Shown piece by piece: positions 11,161 to 19,781 of a DNA stretch of 64,000 bases. A program made the position numbers and the translations under genes. Source of the DNA: Trichomonas vaginalis G3 (taxonomy: Eukaryota; Parabasalia; Trichomonadida; Trichomonadidae); NCBI RefSeq assembly GCF_026262505.1, contig NC_067204.1:15354165-15418164 (forward strand), in the 5' to 3' direction. Every line of letters starts with the position of its first letter. Position 1 is the stretch's first letter. The notes beneath the pieces were generated by a model. That model worked only from the letters and a program-made list of their open reading frames with translations. It had not been told where the DNA came from and made no database searches.

Positions 11161-11403
11161 ATGGGTTTCTTCAGTAAGATAGGAAACTTCTTTCGAAATG
11201 TTGGAAGAGGTATATGGAATGGCGTCAAAACCGTAGGAAGAGGAATTTGGAACGGAGTCAAAAATATTGGTAAAAGAGTAGGTCAGTTTGTTGGTATTAT
11301 ACCTAAAGACCCTGAACCAGAAGAACAAGCTCCTGTTATACAACAGCCTGAACCTGCACCACAGTCTAGTTGGCAACCAAATCCAACACCTCAACCGTAT
11401 TAA
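11161..11403 (+). CDS. Small amphipathic basic protein, 80 aa
   Basis: Residues 1-45 contain a repeat of the type GRGIWNGVK(T/N)(V/I)G, which would form a basic amphipathic helix; residues 50-80 are a P/E/Q-rich tail ending NPTPQPY. The upstream box is GATTTTTACATATAG. Amphipathic membrane-active peptides of this build occur among virion proteins, for example adenovirus pVI, but no homology to pVI can be claimed. A second amphipathic protein lies at 14568, so the element may carry two related small virion proteins (inference). Confidence 0.65.
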   Translation: MGFFSKIGNFFRNVGRGIWNGVKTVGRGIWNGVKNIGKRVGQFVGIIPKDPEPEEQAPVIQQPEPAPQSSWQPNPTPQPY

Positions 11404-11407
11404 AAAA

Positions 11408-12255
11408 TTATATTTTTACCGTTCGATAGTAGTTGTATATGAAACTAAGTTCTAAGTAAAACACATGGTATAATGGAATTATTCTTTTTCTTCCATCTGT
11501 AGTAAACCATACTTGAAAGTCTGAAATACTTCCACTTGGTGGTTCGTATAACTTTGTAGGTTTTTCGTAAAAGTCATTTGCCAAGCATAAGAAAGAGTTT
11601 TGGGCGCCAGAAAATGAAGCATGAACAATAATAGCATCTTGGTCGAAAACATTTTCATATGTTCCATTAGGGTTTTCGACTTCATAAAAGTCTGGGTGTA
11701 CTGGATATGCTGCAGGCTGATTTAACATCCTCATAAATCTATACCATGCCAAGTTGTTATATTTTGTAGAAATATAAACGTTTTCTCCAAGGTCTTCTAT
11801 TCTATTGATTTTAACAGTTGCATTTTTCCTGTCATAAATAATATCGAGATGGTATTCTCCTTCGTCAATGTTATACTGGTTTGCATATTCGATATAGATA
11901 TCGTTTATTTTTTCTTGAAAAGCTTGAAGAGTTGTTTCTAAGTTTACAAGCAAACTAACTTGTAAAAGTTTTCCCTGTTCAAATTTCTCATACATACGTT
12001 TTTCTTTGTTATAGTATCGAACTTCAAAACCGACCGTAAATGGGAAACCATGTATGGCTTCTGAAATGAACTTCATTCTACGAAAGCCAATAGCTTTTGT
12101 GACAGATGGGTCTCTTAGCCATCTTAATGGGTAGTCAAAACGATAGCCTTCATGCTTTACGGTATCTGTCTCAAACTTTTGACCGACATTAGTAAAAGTT
12201 CATCTAATGGTTTAGTTGTAGCAACTCTTGAATTTTCTTTTTCTATTGAAAGCAT
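11408..12255 (-). pseudogene. Fibre-like Polinton protein, paralogue of 18080-18940, broken
   Basis: Minus-strand relative of the 286-residue protein at 18080-18940. The C-terminal parts share HASFS, NSFLC, FYEPPS, SDFQVWFTT, IIPLY and ELSFIYNY. The original start appears to lie at 12255, head-to-head with the tail-fibre gene at 12274. The gene is broken, about once. A further decayed relative lies in the fragment at about 5905-6500. The family is unknown to me. Proximity to the tail-fibre gene suggests a surface or attachment role (inference). Confidence 0.7.
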
Positions 12256-12273
12256 ATTTTATCTAGAATAAAA
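12256..12273. promoter_or_regulatory. 18-bp head-to-head promoter, fibre-like / tail-fibre genes
   Basis: Only ATTTTATCTAGAATAAAA separates the minus-strand start at 12255 from the plus-strand ATG at 12274. It is nearly palindromic, so the element's TTTTTA(T/C)C-type box reads outward on both strands. Function is inferred from recurrence at 14552-14567 and 28184-28201. Confidence 0.55.
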
Positions 12274-13596
12274 ATGTCGAAAGATATTGCTTCCATGAGA
12301 GAAATACAACACAACCGACAACTCATTATGCAAGCTCTAAATAAGAACACAACAAACTTTTCAAACTATTCTAAGATATCTGAGTCATTGAAAGAAGGAA
12401 ACTTAAAACTGACATTAAACCCAATGACAGATGAGTTTCTATTTCAAGACAAGAAGAACAATACTGTCTGTATAAATCCAACAAAAGGAACTTTAAACGA
12501 GAAACCTATAAATGAACTTCTTTTGAAAGCAGATGTTGACAACAAAGCTGACAAAGAATATGTAGACGATGCAATAGCAAAAGAAGAAGAAAGAGCTAAC
12601 AATGCTTATGCAACAAAAGAACATACTCATCCTGAACTAGCAGACAAAACATATGTTGACAATAAAATGTCAAGTGAAGTGACAAGAGCTGAAAACGAAT
12701 ATTCTAAAAAGACTCATACACATTCTATATCTGAAATAACAGACTTAAACGTTAGCCTTGAAAATAAGGTAGATAAGGGACTTATGGCTAGTGTGTTAGT
12801 GAAGAAGGCGGATAAGGAATATGTGGATGAAAAAGATAAAGAAATTATAGAAAGGGCTGAATGGTACCATGAACGGACATCAAAGATTTTAAAAACTAAA
12901 GCCGATACAGGATGGGTTTCAGGATGTTTAGACCTTAAAGCAGATAAAACTTATGTTAACGATGAGTTAGAGAAGAAAGCAGATAAGACTCATACACATA
13001 CAAGTTTTACAACCTTTACAGCAGATGATATTACACTAAACACAACCTTGCCAAGTAAAGGTCCAACAATACCACCGGCAACAAGTCTTGTAGATACTTT
13101 GATATCTAATGACAATAGTATTATGCATCTAAGACAGGAACTCAATGTGCTTAAACAAATTTTGCCGAATCTTATGTACCCGGTTGGCTCATTATATGTT
13201 TCAATGAACTCTACCAGACCAGAAACAGTTCTGGGTTTTGGAACTTGGACTCAAATAGTCGACAGGTTTTTGTATTGTGCAAACTCTTCAAAGGAAACAG
13301 GTGGAAGTAAAACGATTTCAGGTGAAAATTTACCTGCACATAGTCACTACATAGATTTAAGTACATCTCAAGCAGGTTGGCATAAGCATAGATATTGGGA
13401 TTGGTCAGCAATGACAAAAGGTAAAGGATATGATGTTAAAGACAACGTTCAGTTTGCCATAAATTGTTACTGGAGTAACACTGAGGGAGGAGGAAACCAT
13501 ACACATCGCGTTTCGGGATATACGCAAACAACGGGACAAAGTAAAGAATACATGCCACCTTACATGACAGTTTACGCATGGTATAGAAATGCTTAG
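12274..13596 (+). CDS. Phage-type tail-fibre / collar-domain protein
   Basis: A 440-residue protein built like a bacteriophage tail fibre. Residues about 85-255 hold heptad-like spacers repeating (K)ADK(E/T)YVDD and THTH, as in trimeric fibre shafts. Residues about 300-440 form a collar-type tip: YPVGSLYVSM, the pattern FGTWTQIVDRFLYC, the histidine-bearing ENLPAHSH, GGGNHTH, and the ending MPPYMTVYAWYRNA, which is the usual end of phage collar domains (PPYMTVYxWxR). Histidine pairs of this kind bind metal in phage tips (family knowledge). The gene is uninterrupted and shares an 18-bp promoter gap with the minus-strand fibre-like gene. A role in attachment of a virion to a cell is inference. 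Confidence 0.85.
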   Translation: MSKDIASMREIQHNRQLIMQALNKNTTNFSNYSKISESLKEGNLKLTLNPMTDEFLFQDKKNNTVCINPTKGTLNEKPINELLLKADVDNKADKEYVDDAIAKEEERANNAYATKEHTHPELADKTYVDNKMSSEVTRAENEYSKKTHTHSISEITDLNVSLENKVDKGLMASVLVKKADKEYVDEKDKEIIERAEWYHERTSKILKTKADTGWVSGCLDLKADKTYVNDELEKKADKTHTHTSFTTFTADDITLNTTLPSKGPTIPPATSLVDTLISNDNSIMHLRQELNVLKQILPNLMYPVGSLYVSMNSTRPETVLGFGTWTQIVDRFLYCANSSKETGGSKTISGENLPAHSHYIDLSTSQAGWHKHRYWDWSAMTKGKGYDVKDNVQFAINCYWSNTEGGGNHTHRVSGYTQTTGQSKEYMPPYMTVYAWYRNA

Positions 13597-14551
13597 TCGT
13601 CATTTTCAACTTCTTTAGCATATTCGTCAGGAGTTGTCTTATATTTGTTAGGAACTGTCTTTGAAAGTATACCACCTTGAACTTTGACAAGTTTGAAACG
13701 AGGTCTGACAATAGTAGTTTTATCTTCTGCTTGCAGTCTGTACATTTTGCCATGTTTGCCTAAAACTTCATAATATTCTCTTGTAATACTTTCTTCTATT
13801 TTTACGAAACACGAATGTGAGTACCTGTCGGGTTCCCATTGTTGTCATAGTCAATAGTATTTTTCATATGGGTCGCGTTTAGGTATTTCTATTTTTACTT
13901 TGTCGCCTTCTTAAGTTGAAGCCCGGCATTCTTTCTTGTTTGTCTCTTTTGACTAAATTATTAAATATATAGTCTTTCTCTAGTCAGGGTTGTTTTTCAT
14001 TTCTTCGGGGGAGTGGTTTCCCAAACCTTTTTGTTTACGGTTGTTGTAAATATTTAAAACTTGTCTCATCTTTGCCATGGAGAAGTGTCTATACTTGTCG
14101 TCATATGACATTTCATTTGCTTCACCACCTTGTGGTTGGTTTAAGTCTCTTAACATTTTTATACAACCGTCAATGACACCAAGAGCAGAATGGTTTTGGT
14201 CGACAATGAAATATTGGTTTACATTTTTTGAACGCAGATAGTTTTTTACATCATCTGATTTGAAAGAACTTTCATAGTCAGATGTCAGTTTTGTTGGATG
14301 GTATTTGTCAACGAATATTGTCAAAGCAGTTTTCACATCTAAAATATTTTTGGACCATAATGGTATGGCTTCACAGTATCTTGTGTTTTGACCGACAAAT
14401 ATTAACCAGTATGGTGGTCCATCTTCTCTATACTCGGAATGTTTTCCAAGATATCCATAAACCAAGCATTTGGTGTTGAACTAAAGATTTTTATCATGAG
14501 TGCTTTTTTTGTTGCTTTAGAAACATAGGGGTCCTTGTTTAGATTCGTCAT
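13593..14551 (-). pseudogene. Polinton integrase (rve/DDE type), broken
   Basis: The core domain is clear on the minus strand (YWLIFVGQNTRYCEAIPL, KLTSDYESSFKS, NHSALGVIDGCIKMLRD), matching retrovirus-like integrases of Polintons, which insert the element and leave a 6-bp duplication. Toward 13593 there is a basic, beta-rich C-terminal part compatible with a DNA-binding tail. The start appears to be at 14551, head-to-head with the amphipathic protein at 14568. The 3' end overlaps the end of the tail-fibre gene by a few bases. The gene is broken, about two to three times. Confidence 0.85.
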
Positions 14552-14567
14552 TTTTATCCTATAAGAA
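14552..14567. promoter_or_regulatory. 16-bp head-to-head promoter, integrase / amphipathic protein
   Basis: TTTTATCCTATAAGAA is all that separates the minus-strand start at 14551 from the ATG at 14568. It is nearly palindromic and carries the same box type in both directions as 12256-12273. Confidence 0.55.
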
Positions 14568-14970
14568 ATGGGTTTATTTGGCGCATTAGCAGGAGTTGCA
14601 TCTAGATTTTTACCCGCAGTGGGAACAATAGCCAGAGGTGTATTTGGGGTTGGAAGGAAGATTTTGAGTACATTAGGTATACTTAAAGAGAAAGCACAAC
14701 CTATTATACAAACTGTACAGAAAGGTTGGGATGTAGCACGAGATGCAACAAATCTTATTCCAAATCCTGAAACAAGAGGAAAAGTTCAAGGATGGATGGA
14801 CAATGTAGGAAGACAAGCAGGAAACTATTATAACAAAAGCAAATGACTACTATAACCAAGCAGGACACTATATGGACCAAGGTGAAAGATTCTTTAACAG
14901 AGGATATAACCATGCACAACAGTGGGTAAACAATAACCAACCTCAACCGCCTCAAACGTGGGGGATGTAA
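14568..14970 (+). pseudogene. Small amphipathic Polinton protein, probably broken
   Basis: The first part (from 14568) is a glycine/alanine-rich amphipathic protein with the pattern GLFGALAGVASRFLPAVGTI followed by a basic helix, reminiscent of membrane-active virion peptides. Y/N/Q-rich coding-like sequence continues to about 14970. The gene seems broken, about once. It stands next to the integrase and resembles the protein at 11161 in build rather than in sequence. Function unknown. Confidence 0.6.
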
Positions 14971-14989
14971 AGTTTTTTACTGAGATGAA

Positions 14990-15142
14990 ATGAACAATAC
15001 AGCATTGAGACAAATGGGTTCAAGATGGATTTGTCGACTTCCAGCAGTTACACAACGTGTTTGTCAAGTTCTTCCTATACCTCAGGAAGTTTTAGACCGA
15101 CTTAAAAAACAACAACAACCAGTTGAAAACAAACCAAACTAA
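14990..15142 (+). CDS. Polinton hypothetical protein, 50 aa
   Basis: A short basic frame, MNNTALRQMGSRWICRLPAV onward, ending in a K/Q/N-rich tail. The start is supported by GTTTTTTACTGAGATGAA upstream, which is almost identical to the sequence before the next gene (ATTTTTACTGAGATGAA before 15162). No family recognised. Its place between virion-type small proteins and PolB does not settle its job. Confidence 0.5.
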   Translation: MNNTALRQMGSRWICRLPAVTQRVCQVLPIPQEVLDRLKKQQQPVENKPN

Positions 15143-15161
15143 AAATTTTTACTGAGATGAA

Positions 15162-15745
15162 ATGACCGAAGAAGTTGAAACGGTAGATTTGACACCACAA
15201 ACAAAAAGTTCAGAACCATTGTCAAAACCCGTCAAAGAACTTACAGATGAAGAGAAAAATTCAATAATAGAAAGTGCCAGGTCTGGAAATACAAACCCTA
15301 ACTACAAAGTCACTTTTCATAGAAATGGAACGGCAAGTATCTCAAAAAGAAACAGACTCTCACAAATAAAATATTGAAGTCTGAAGGAGCTTTCGAGACA
15401 ACAGATGGAAAAGTTTACTTCACTGACCAGCAGTTCATTATAGAACATCTCATTGACTTAGAGTCGAAATATTCTAAACTTTACAACAAACACAAAAAGT
15501 TGAAAGGAAAACAAAAACAAATGGCATATGATATTTATGAAGATGTTAACGACACAACTGTTCCTGCAGGTGAGGTAAAGTCAGAGGAACCGAAAAGTGA
15601 CGAAAAACCGATAGAAGAAGAAAAACCAAAAACTGAAGATAAACCAAAACCAAAGTTTAGTTTCCAAACTAAACCAAGTCAACCTTCATTAGCTGGTATG
15701 GGTTGGCGTCAAAGACTTATGGCAGCAGGCGGTTATGTAAAGTAA
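15162..15745 (+). pseudogene. Polinton hypothetical acidic/charged protein, probably broken
   Basis: The first part is acidic and T/S-rich with a middle motif of the type NPNYKVTFHRNGTASISK. The second part has a short coiled-coil-like stretch (LESKYSKLYNKHKKLKGKQK), then a long E/K/P-rich low-complexity segment, and ends GMGWRQRLMAAGGYVK. The two lie in different frames and only the first has an ATG, so I treat this as one gene with about one break; two overlapping genes remain possible. It lies 31 bp upstream of PolB. Function unknown. Confidence 0.55.
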
Positions 15746-15776
15746 AGAAAAAAAATATTTTTTTATTTTTATAAAA

Positions 15777-17930
15777 ATGCCCCCATATAGAATGGATAGA
15801 AAGTCTGCTAGAATAAAAGCAGAGTTGCAAAGATATGGTTGGAGAGTTTCGAAGAAGTTTAAATATAGGAAGGGAAGACCCATAAAAGTCTATGACAAAC
15901 TGGCTGGTCTGACCTACGAAATGGATTTGGAAACAGCACGTGCCAATTATCCAAACAGACTAGAGAGGTTAGAAGAAGAACGTCTTATGGACATGCCTTT
16001 CGATGTTAGTGAACCTCAAGTTGAAGGACACGACGGCTTTGCCAGATTCTACTGGAAACATGACGAACAATTGCATCCTTTGAGAAGGAAAAAAGGAAAA
16101 GGTGAAGACACACATGCTCCCATGGAAAGAACAAGATATGCATATGAAAAGTACCGTGAAGTTAGAAGTCAAATTACATCTGGTCGAACCTTTACAGTAA
16201 ACTTTGACGAAGGAAAGAACAAAGAAGGCTTCATGGGTGTACTTGCTGCAATTCAAGACGGAAATAAGAAAGGACACAATCTCAGATTGACCATAACGGA
16301 TTTGGATGGTCACATTTACTATGCAAATGGCAATGAACAAACAGCTGCAAAACTTCTTGACGCTTTCAAGACTACAAAGAGAGAACAAATGGTTGACTCC
16401 GACTCAGACATTTTGAATGCAATTGAAGGAATTGCAAGTGTCAAGTTCGAATGGTACCAACCTAACCCTCAAGCAGTCAGACAACATGCTGGATACTTCC
16501 CGTTCATAAATAAGTCTGACATTGACTTGACAAGGTATGGAATTTACAATTCAATTGAAACAATTGTCAATGAACCTTGTATTCTTACATGTCTCAGGAA
16601 CTCTGGTCTTGTTTCAGAAGAGAAGATGAAGTATCTTGAGTCATGTGTGAAGACAAGGTACATTCTCAGAGGTCAATTGGCAAAAATTGCACCGTTGGCA
16701 AATGTCAATATCCGAGTTAACATACCTACAGCTAAAGGTTCTTCACATGACGACTATGTTGTTGAGTTCAATTTACCATGGTTGAAGATTGCAATTGTCC
16801 ACAACCACTTCATGTTGAACGAAAGTCTTACAAACCCATTGTTCGGAAAAGGCAAGTGCAACATTGTCAGAGCTGTAAACATTCTTTTCGAGAAAGGTTT
16901 GTTGGAACCAATTCCAGATGACAAGCTGACAGAAACTTTTGTACCAAAAGACGAAACAAACTTTTCATTGTTAGCAAGACCAAAAGTTGTTCCAGACAAA
17001 GTTCTAGTACAAAAGAAGTACACAATTCCAAAAGGAGTTGGATTGTTCGGATACCAACCTGAACCAGAAGAACTTCCAATGAGGTTGCAAGAACTTCAAG
17101 ATGCTATAAACAAACTTCCATTGAGACATCCAATTGACGTCAAATTGTATTGGAGAGCATCTGAGTTAGGTCAGAAGGTTTTATATGAAACAGGTTGCTT
17201 CGACGATGTTTATGAGATAACAGGAGAAGTTTCTCAGAAGATAAGAGACTCACTTGAATTTCCACAAACTGGACCAATTGGTTGCGACAAGTTCGACTCA
17301 AACGAAAAGATATACTATGTCGACCTTAACGCTGCATACATGAGGTTTGTCCAATATATTCCGACTGGAATTCCAAACGAAGATGGTGAGTTCCCGGGAA
17401 GGAACTATACAGTTGGAAAAGTCATACAACAACTGTATGATATTAGGAAAGCTTCAAACCCCAAACTTGCAATGACACTCAAATTGCTTATGAATTCGAC
17501 ATGGGGATATTCCATTAAGAAACCTCAAGAGATGAAGAGTAAACATTATGAGAAGGTCGACAACTTTGTTGAAAGGTTTTCTCCTTTTGTTTTGAAGTAC
17601 GAATTCACTCAAGGTCAAAGTGGCTTAGTAACCACATTAAAACCTATTGTCGAACATTGGTCTTACCCTCAGTTCGCAAAGGCAGTCCTTGACAACTACA
17701 ACAAATTCTTCTCCGAAGTCAAATCGAAAGTTGTGGTTTACTATGAGAACATTGACGCACTCATGACGAACGAAGAAGGGTACAACAAACTCATTGAAAT
17801 GGGAATGGTCGGTGAAAAGATGGGCTGTTTTAAGCTAGATAAGGTATTTTCCGAAGTTCATGTCCTCTCCAAGCGTAAGTACTGGGGTATACTTGAAGAC
17901 GGCACAGAAATAAAACATTGCATGAAGTAA
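15777..17930 (+). CDS. polB: Family B DNA polymerase, Polinton type
   Basis: A 717-residue frame. Polymerase motif A is seen as YYVDLNAAYM (about residue 511) and motif B as KLLMNSTWGYS (about residue 568); a motif C region with paired beta strands follows near residue 650. Polinton PolB enzymes are protein-primed replicative polymerases that copy the element from its ends (family knowledge). The basic N-terminus (MDRKSARIKAELQRYGWRVS) is typical of DNA-binding leaders. The ATG follows ATTTTTATAAAA directly. The frame reads openly through its length, though I do not infer activity. It is the best single marker for the family here. Confidence 0.9.
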   Translation: MPPYRMDRKSARIKAELQRYGWRVSKKFKYRKGRPIKVYDKLAGLTYEMDLETARANYPNRLERLEEERLMDMPFDVSEPQVEGHDGFARFYWKHDEQLHPLRRKKGKGEDTHAPMERTRYAYEKYREVRSQITSGRTFTVNFDEGKNKEGFMGVLAAIQDGNKKGHNLRLTITDLDGHIYYANGNEQTAAKLLDAFKTTKREQMVDSDSDILNAIEGIASVKFEWYQPNPQAVRQHAGYFPFINKSDIDLTRYGIYNSIETIVNEPCILTCLRNSGLVSEEKMKYLESCVKTRYILRGQLAKIAPLANVNIRVNIPTAKGSSHDDYVVEFNLPWLKIAIVHNHFMLNESLTNPLFGKGKCNIVRAVNILFEKGLLEPIPDDKLTETFVPKDETNFSLLARPKVVPDKVLVQKKYTIPKGVGLFGYQPEPEELPMRLQELQDAINKLPLRHPIDVKLYWRASELGQKVLYETGCFDDVYEITGEVSQKIRDSLEFPQTGPIGCDKFDSNEKIYYVDLNAAYMRFVQYIPTGIPNEDGEFPGRNYTVGKVIQQLYDIRKASNPKLAMTLKLLMNSTWGYSIKKPQEMKSKHYEKVDNFVERFSPFVLKYEFTQGQSGLVTTLKPIVEHWSYPQFAKAVLDNYNKFFSEVKSKVVVYYENIDALMTNEEGYNKLIEMGMVGEKMGCFKLDKVFSEVHVLSKRKYWGILEDGTEIKHCMK

Positions 17931-17974
17931 AAAATTTATTTTAAAAAAAGTGACATTTTTTAATTTTATTTGAA

Positions 17975-18079
17975 ATGTACGCTGAGTTTGTTGGAGAAGA
18001 CCGTTGGGAAACTTGTTTGTTAGATGAGAAATATGAAATGGCATACTATTTTAAAACAATATATTTTTACATATATTAA
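17975..18079 (+). CDS. Possible small Polinton protein, 34 aa
   Basis: Starts MYAEFVGEDRWETCLLDEKY and ends in an aromatic tail translated from the promoter box of the next gene; its TAA abuts the ATG at 18080. The N-terminal two thirds look coding, with acidic and aromatic residues. It is too short to assign and could be chance. Confidence 0.3.
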   Translation: MYAEFVGEDRWETCLLDEKYEMAYYFKTIYFYIY

Positions 18080-18940
18080 ATGCTTCAGGTTGAAAAACAA
18101 AGAACAAAAGTAGCAGATACAAAACCGTTAGACTATATCTTTACAAATGCTGGTAGGACTATTTCAGATGAAGAAATTTCATCCCGAGCATACAGGTTTG
18201 ACTATCCAATTCGTTGGCTTCAAAGTCCTTCAGATGCAAAGGCAATAGGATTTAGAAGAGTTTTGTTTTCAAATAGAACTAACGCATTTATGTTCGCAGT
18301 ATATTTTCATGGGCAGTATAAAGGTTCTGGTGGTCTAATAGACAAATTTGACGAAATGAGGATCTTTACAGTTCGTTCAGACGAAAGTCTTGAGAAAACT
18401 CTAAATGACTTTCAAACTCAAATGAACAAATATTATTGGGAATTTCAAGAAAAATACGACTCTTTACTAAATGGAACATACTATCTGAAACTAGAATATG
18501 ACAAGATGAACTCCACCGTTTCATTTCAAAAGATTGAAATTAACCCTCCAAGAGATACAGAGTTTTTATTTTGGGAAGTAGACAAACGTTCTTGGGCACA
18601 ATTTCTTCGGTTACTAAACCAGAACGAACCATTACCACCAGATGGTCCATTTAAATTTATACTTCCACCAGCAGATTTGACAGTTTATAGAAACGTGTTT
18701 GACCCTCAAAATGTTATGTGTCATGCAAGTTTCAGTTCAAGCAACAATAGTTTTCTATGTATTGGTAAGGACTTTTATGACTTTGCTTCTAAATTCTACG
18801 AACCACCTAGTAACAGTTTCTCTGACTTTCAAGTTTGGTTCACAACAAATGGTGTGCAACATATTATTCCATTGTACTATGACTTTTATCTCGAATTGTC
18901 TTTCATATATAACTACGGAAAAGTGCTGAAAAAGTATTGA
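18080..18940 (+). CDS. Fibre-like Polinton protein, 286 aa, unknown family
   Basis: Paralogue of the broken minus-strand gene at 11408-12255. N-terminus MLQVEKQRTKVADTKPLDYI; the middle is beta-rich with many aromatic residues; the C-terminal 70 residues are the best conserved part (CHASFS, NSFLC, FYEPPSN, SDFQVWFTT, IIPLYYDFYLELSFIYNY). No catalytic motif, signal peptide or membrane segment is seen. The upstream box is ATATTTTTACATATATTAA. Two diverged copies in one element suggest interchangeable or heteromeric surface proteins (inference). Confidence 0.7.
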   Translation: MLQVEKQRTKVADTKPLDYIFTNAGRTISDEEISSRAYRFDYPIRWLQSPSDAKAIGFRRVLFSNRTNAFMFAVYFHGQYKGSGGLIDKFDEMRIFTVRSDESLEKTLNDFQTQMNKYYWEFQEKYDSLLNGTYYLKLEYDKMNSTVSFQKIEINPPRDTEFLFWEVDKRSWAQFLRLLNQNEPLPPDGPFKFILPPADLTVYRNVFDPQNVMCHASFSSSNNSFLCIGKDFYDFASKFYEPPSNSFSDFQVWFTTNGVQHIIPLYYDFYLELSFIYNYGKVLKKY

Positions 18941-19228
18941 ATGTGAAGATATTAGAAAATAACATTTTTTCTAACACGTTTTCTACCCTCTTGAATTTTC
19001 ATGACTTCATCGTACATGCTTTGTCAAGACTTCTTCGTAAATGTTTTGTCAAGACTTCTTCGTAAATGTTTTTTCAAGACTTCTTCGTAAATGTTTTGTC
19101 ATGATTTCATCGTAAATGTTTTGTCAAGACTTCTTCGTAAATGTTTTGTCAAGACTTCTTCGTAAATGTTTTGTCAAGACTTCTTCGTAATGAGTGTAAA
19201 GGACCCAAAAATATAATTTAGGGTAGAA

Positions 19229-19242
19229 GGTTAGATCTAACC
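19229..19242. promoter_or_regulatory. Palindrome GGTTAGATCTAACC
   Basis: A perfect 14-bp palindrome. Compared with 19407-19420, both half-sites differ at the same mirrored position, keeping perfect symmetry. This fits a dimeric DNA-binding site or a cruciform. Confidence 0.5.
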
Positions 19243-19406
19243 TGTTTTCTCACCTCTTTTCTACCCTCTTGAATTTGTCATGATTTCATCGTAAATGTTT
19301 TGTCAAACATGAACGTAAATGTTTTGTCAAGACTTCTTCGTAAATGTTTTGTCATGATTTCATCGTAATGAGCTTAAATCAGACAAAAATATAATTTAGG
19401 GTAGAT

Positions 19407-19420
19407 GGTGAGATCTCACC
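19407..19420. promoter_or_regulatory. Palindrome GGTGAGATCTCACC (copy 1)
   Basis: A perfect 14-bp palindrome downstream of the second iteron block, repeated at 19662-19675. Candidate operator for a dimeric DNA-binding protein. Confidence 0.5.
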
Positions 19421-19661
19421 TGTTTTTTCACCTCTTTTTTCACCTCTTGAATTTTCATGACTTCTTCGTATATGCTTTGTCAAGACTTCTTCGTAAATGT
19501 TTTTTCACCTCTTTTTTCACCTCTTGAATTTTCATGACTTCTTCGTAAATGTTTTGTCAAGACTTCTTCGTAAATGTTTTGTCAAGACTTCTTCGTAAAT
19601 GTTTTGTCATGATTTCATCGTAATGAGCGTAAATCAGACAAAAATATAATTTAGGGTAGAT

Positions 19662-19675
19662 GGTGAGATCTCACC
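19662..19675. promoter_or_regulatory. Palindrome GGTGAGATCTCACC (copy 2)
   Basis: A second perfect copy, about 107 bp upstream of the gene at 19782. An imperfect inverted counterpart with its CACCTC-rich flank lies just downstream of that gene near 20757. Confidence 0.5.
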
Positions 19676-19766
19676 TGTTTTTTCACCTCTTTTTTCACCT
19701 CGTGAATTTTCATGAATTTTCCCGAAATAAAAAATAAAACTAACTTTATTTTTTTATTTTTTTTTA

Positions 19767-19780
19767 TTTTGTATGTAAGA
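19767..19780 (+). promoter_or_regulatory. TTTTGTATGTAAGA box before gene 19782
   Basis: Directly upstream of the ATG at 19782. The same 14-base word follows a T/A-rich run before the genes at 21287 (21267-21280) and 21985 (21965-21980, TTTTGTATGTAAAGAC). It is seen in no other promoter of the element, which suggests a separate expression class. Confidence 0.6.
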
Positions 19781-19781
19781 T

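Larger units (their letters stand above)
18941..19766. repeat. Iteron-like repeat region with palindromes
   Basis: No gene. Three modules each consist of several copies of a 25-bp direct repeat (core GACTTCTTCGTAAATGTTTT, with a GATTTCATCG variant), then AAAATATAATTTAGGGTAGA, a 14-bp palindrome, and CACCTC-rich DNA. Repeats lie at about 19005-19190, 19285-19365 and 19465-19640; palindromes at 19229-19242, 19407-19420 and 19662-19675. The region precedes the KilA-N module. It could be an origin, an enhancer or an operator cluster (inference). Confidence 0.8.
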
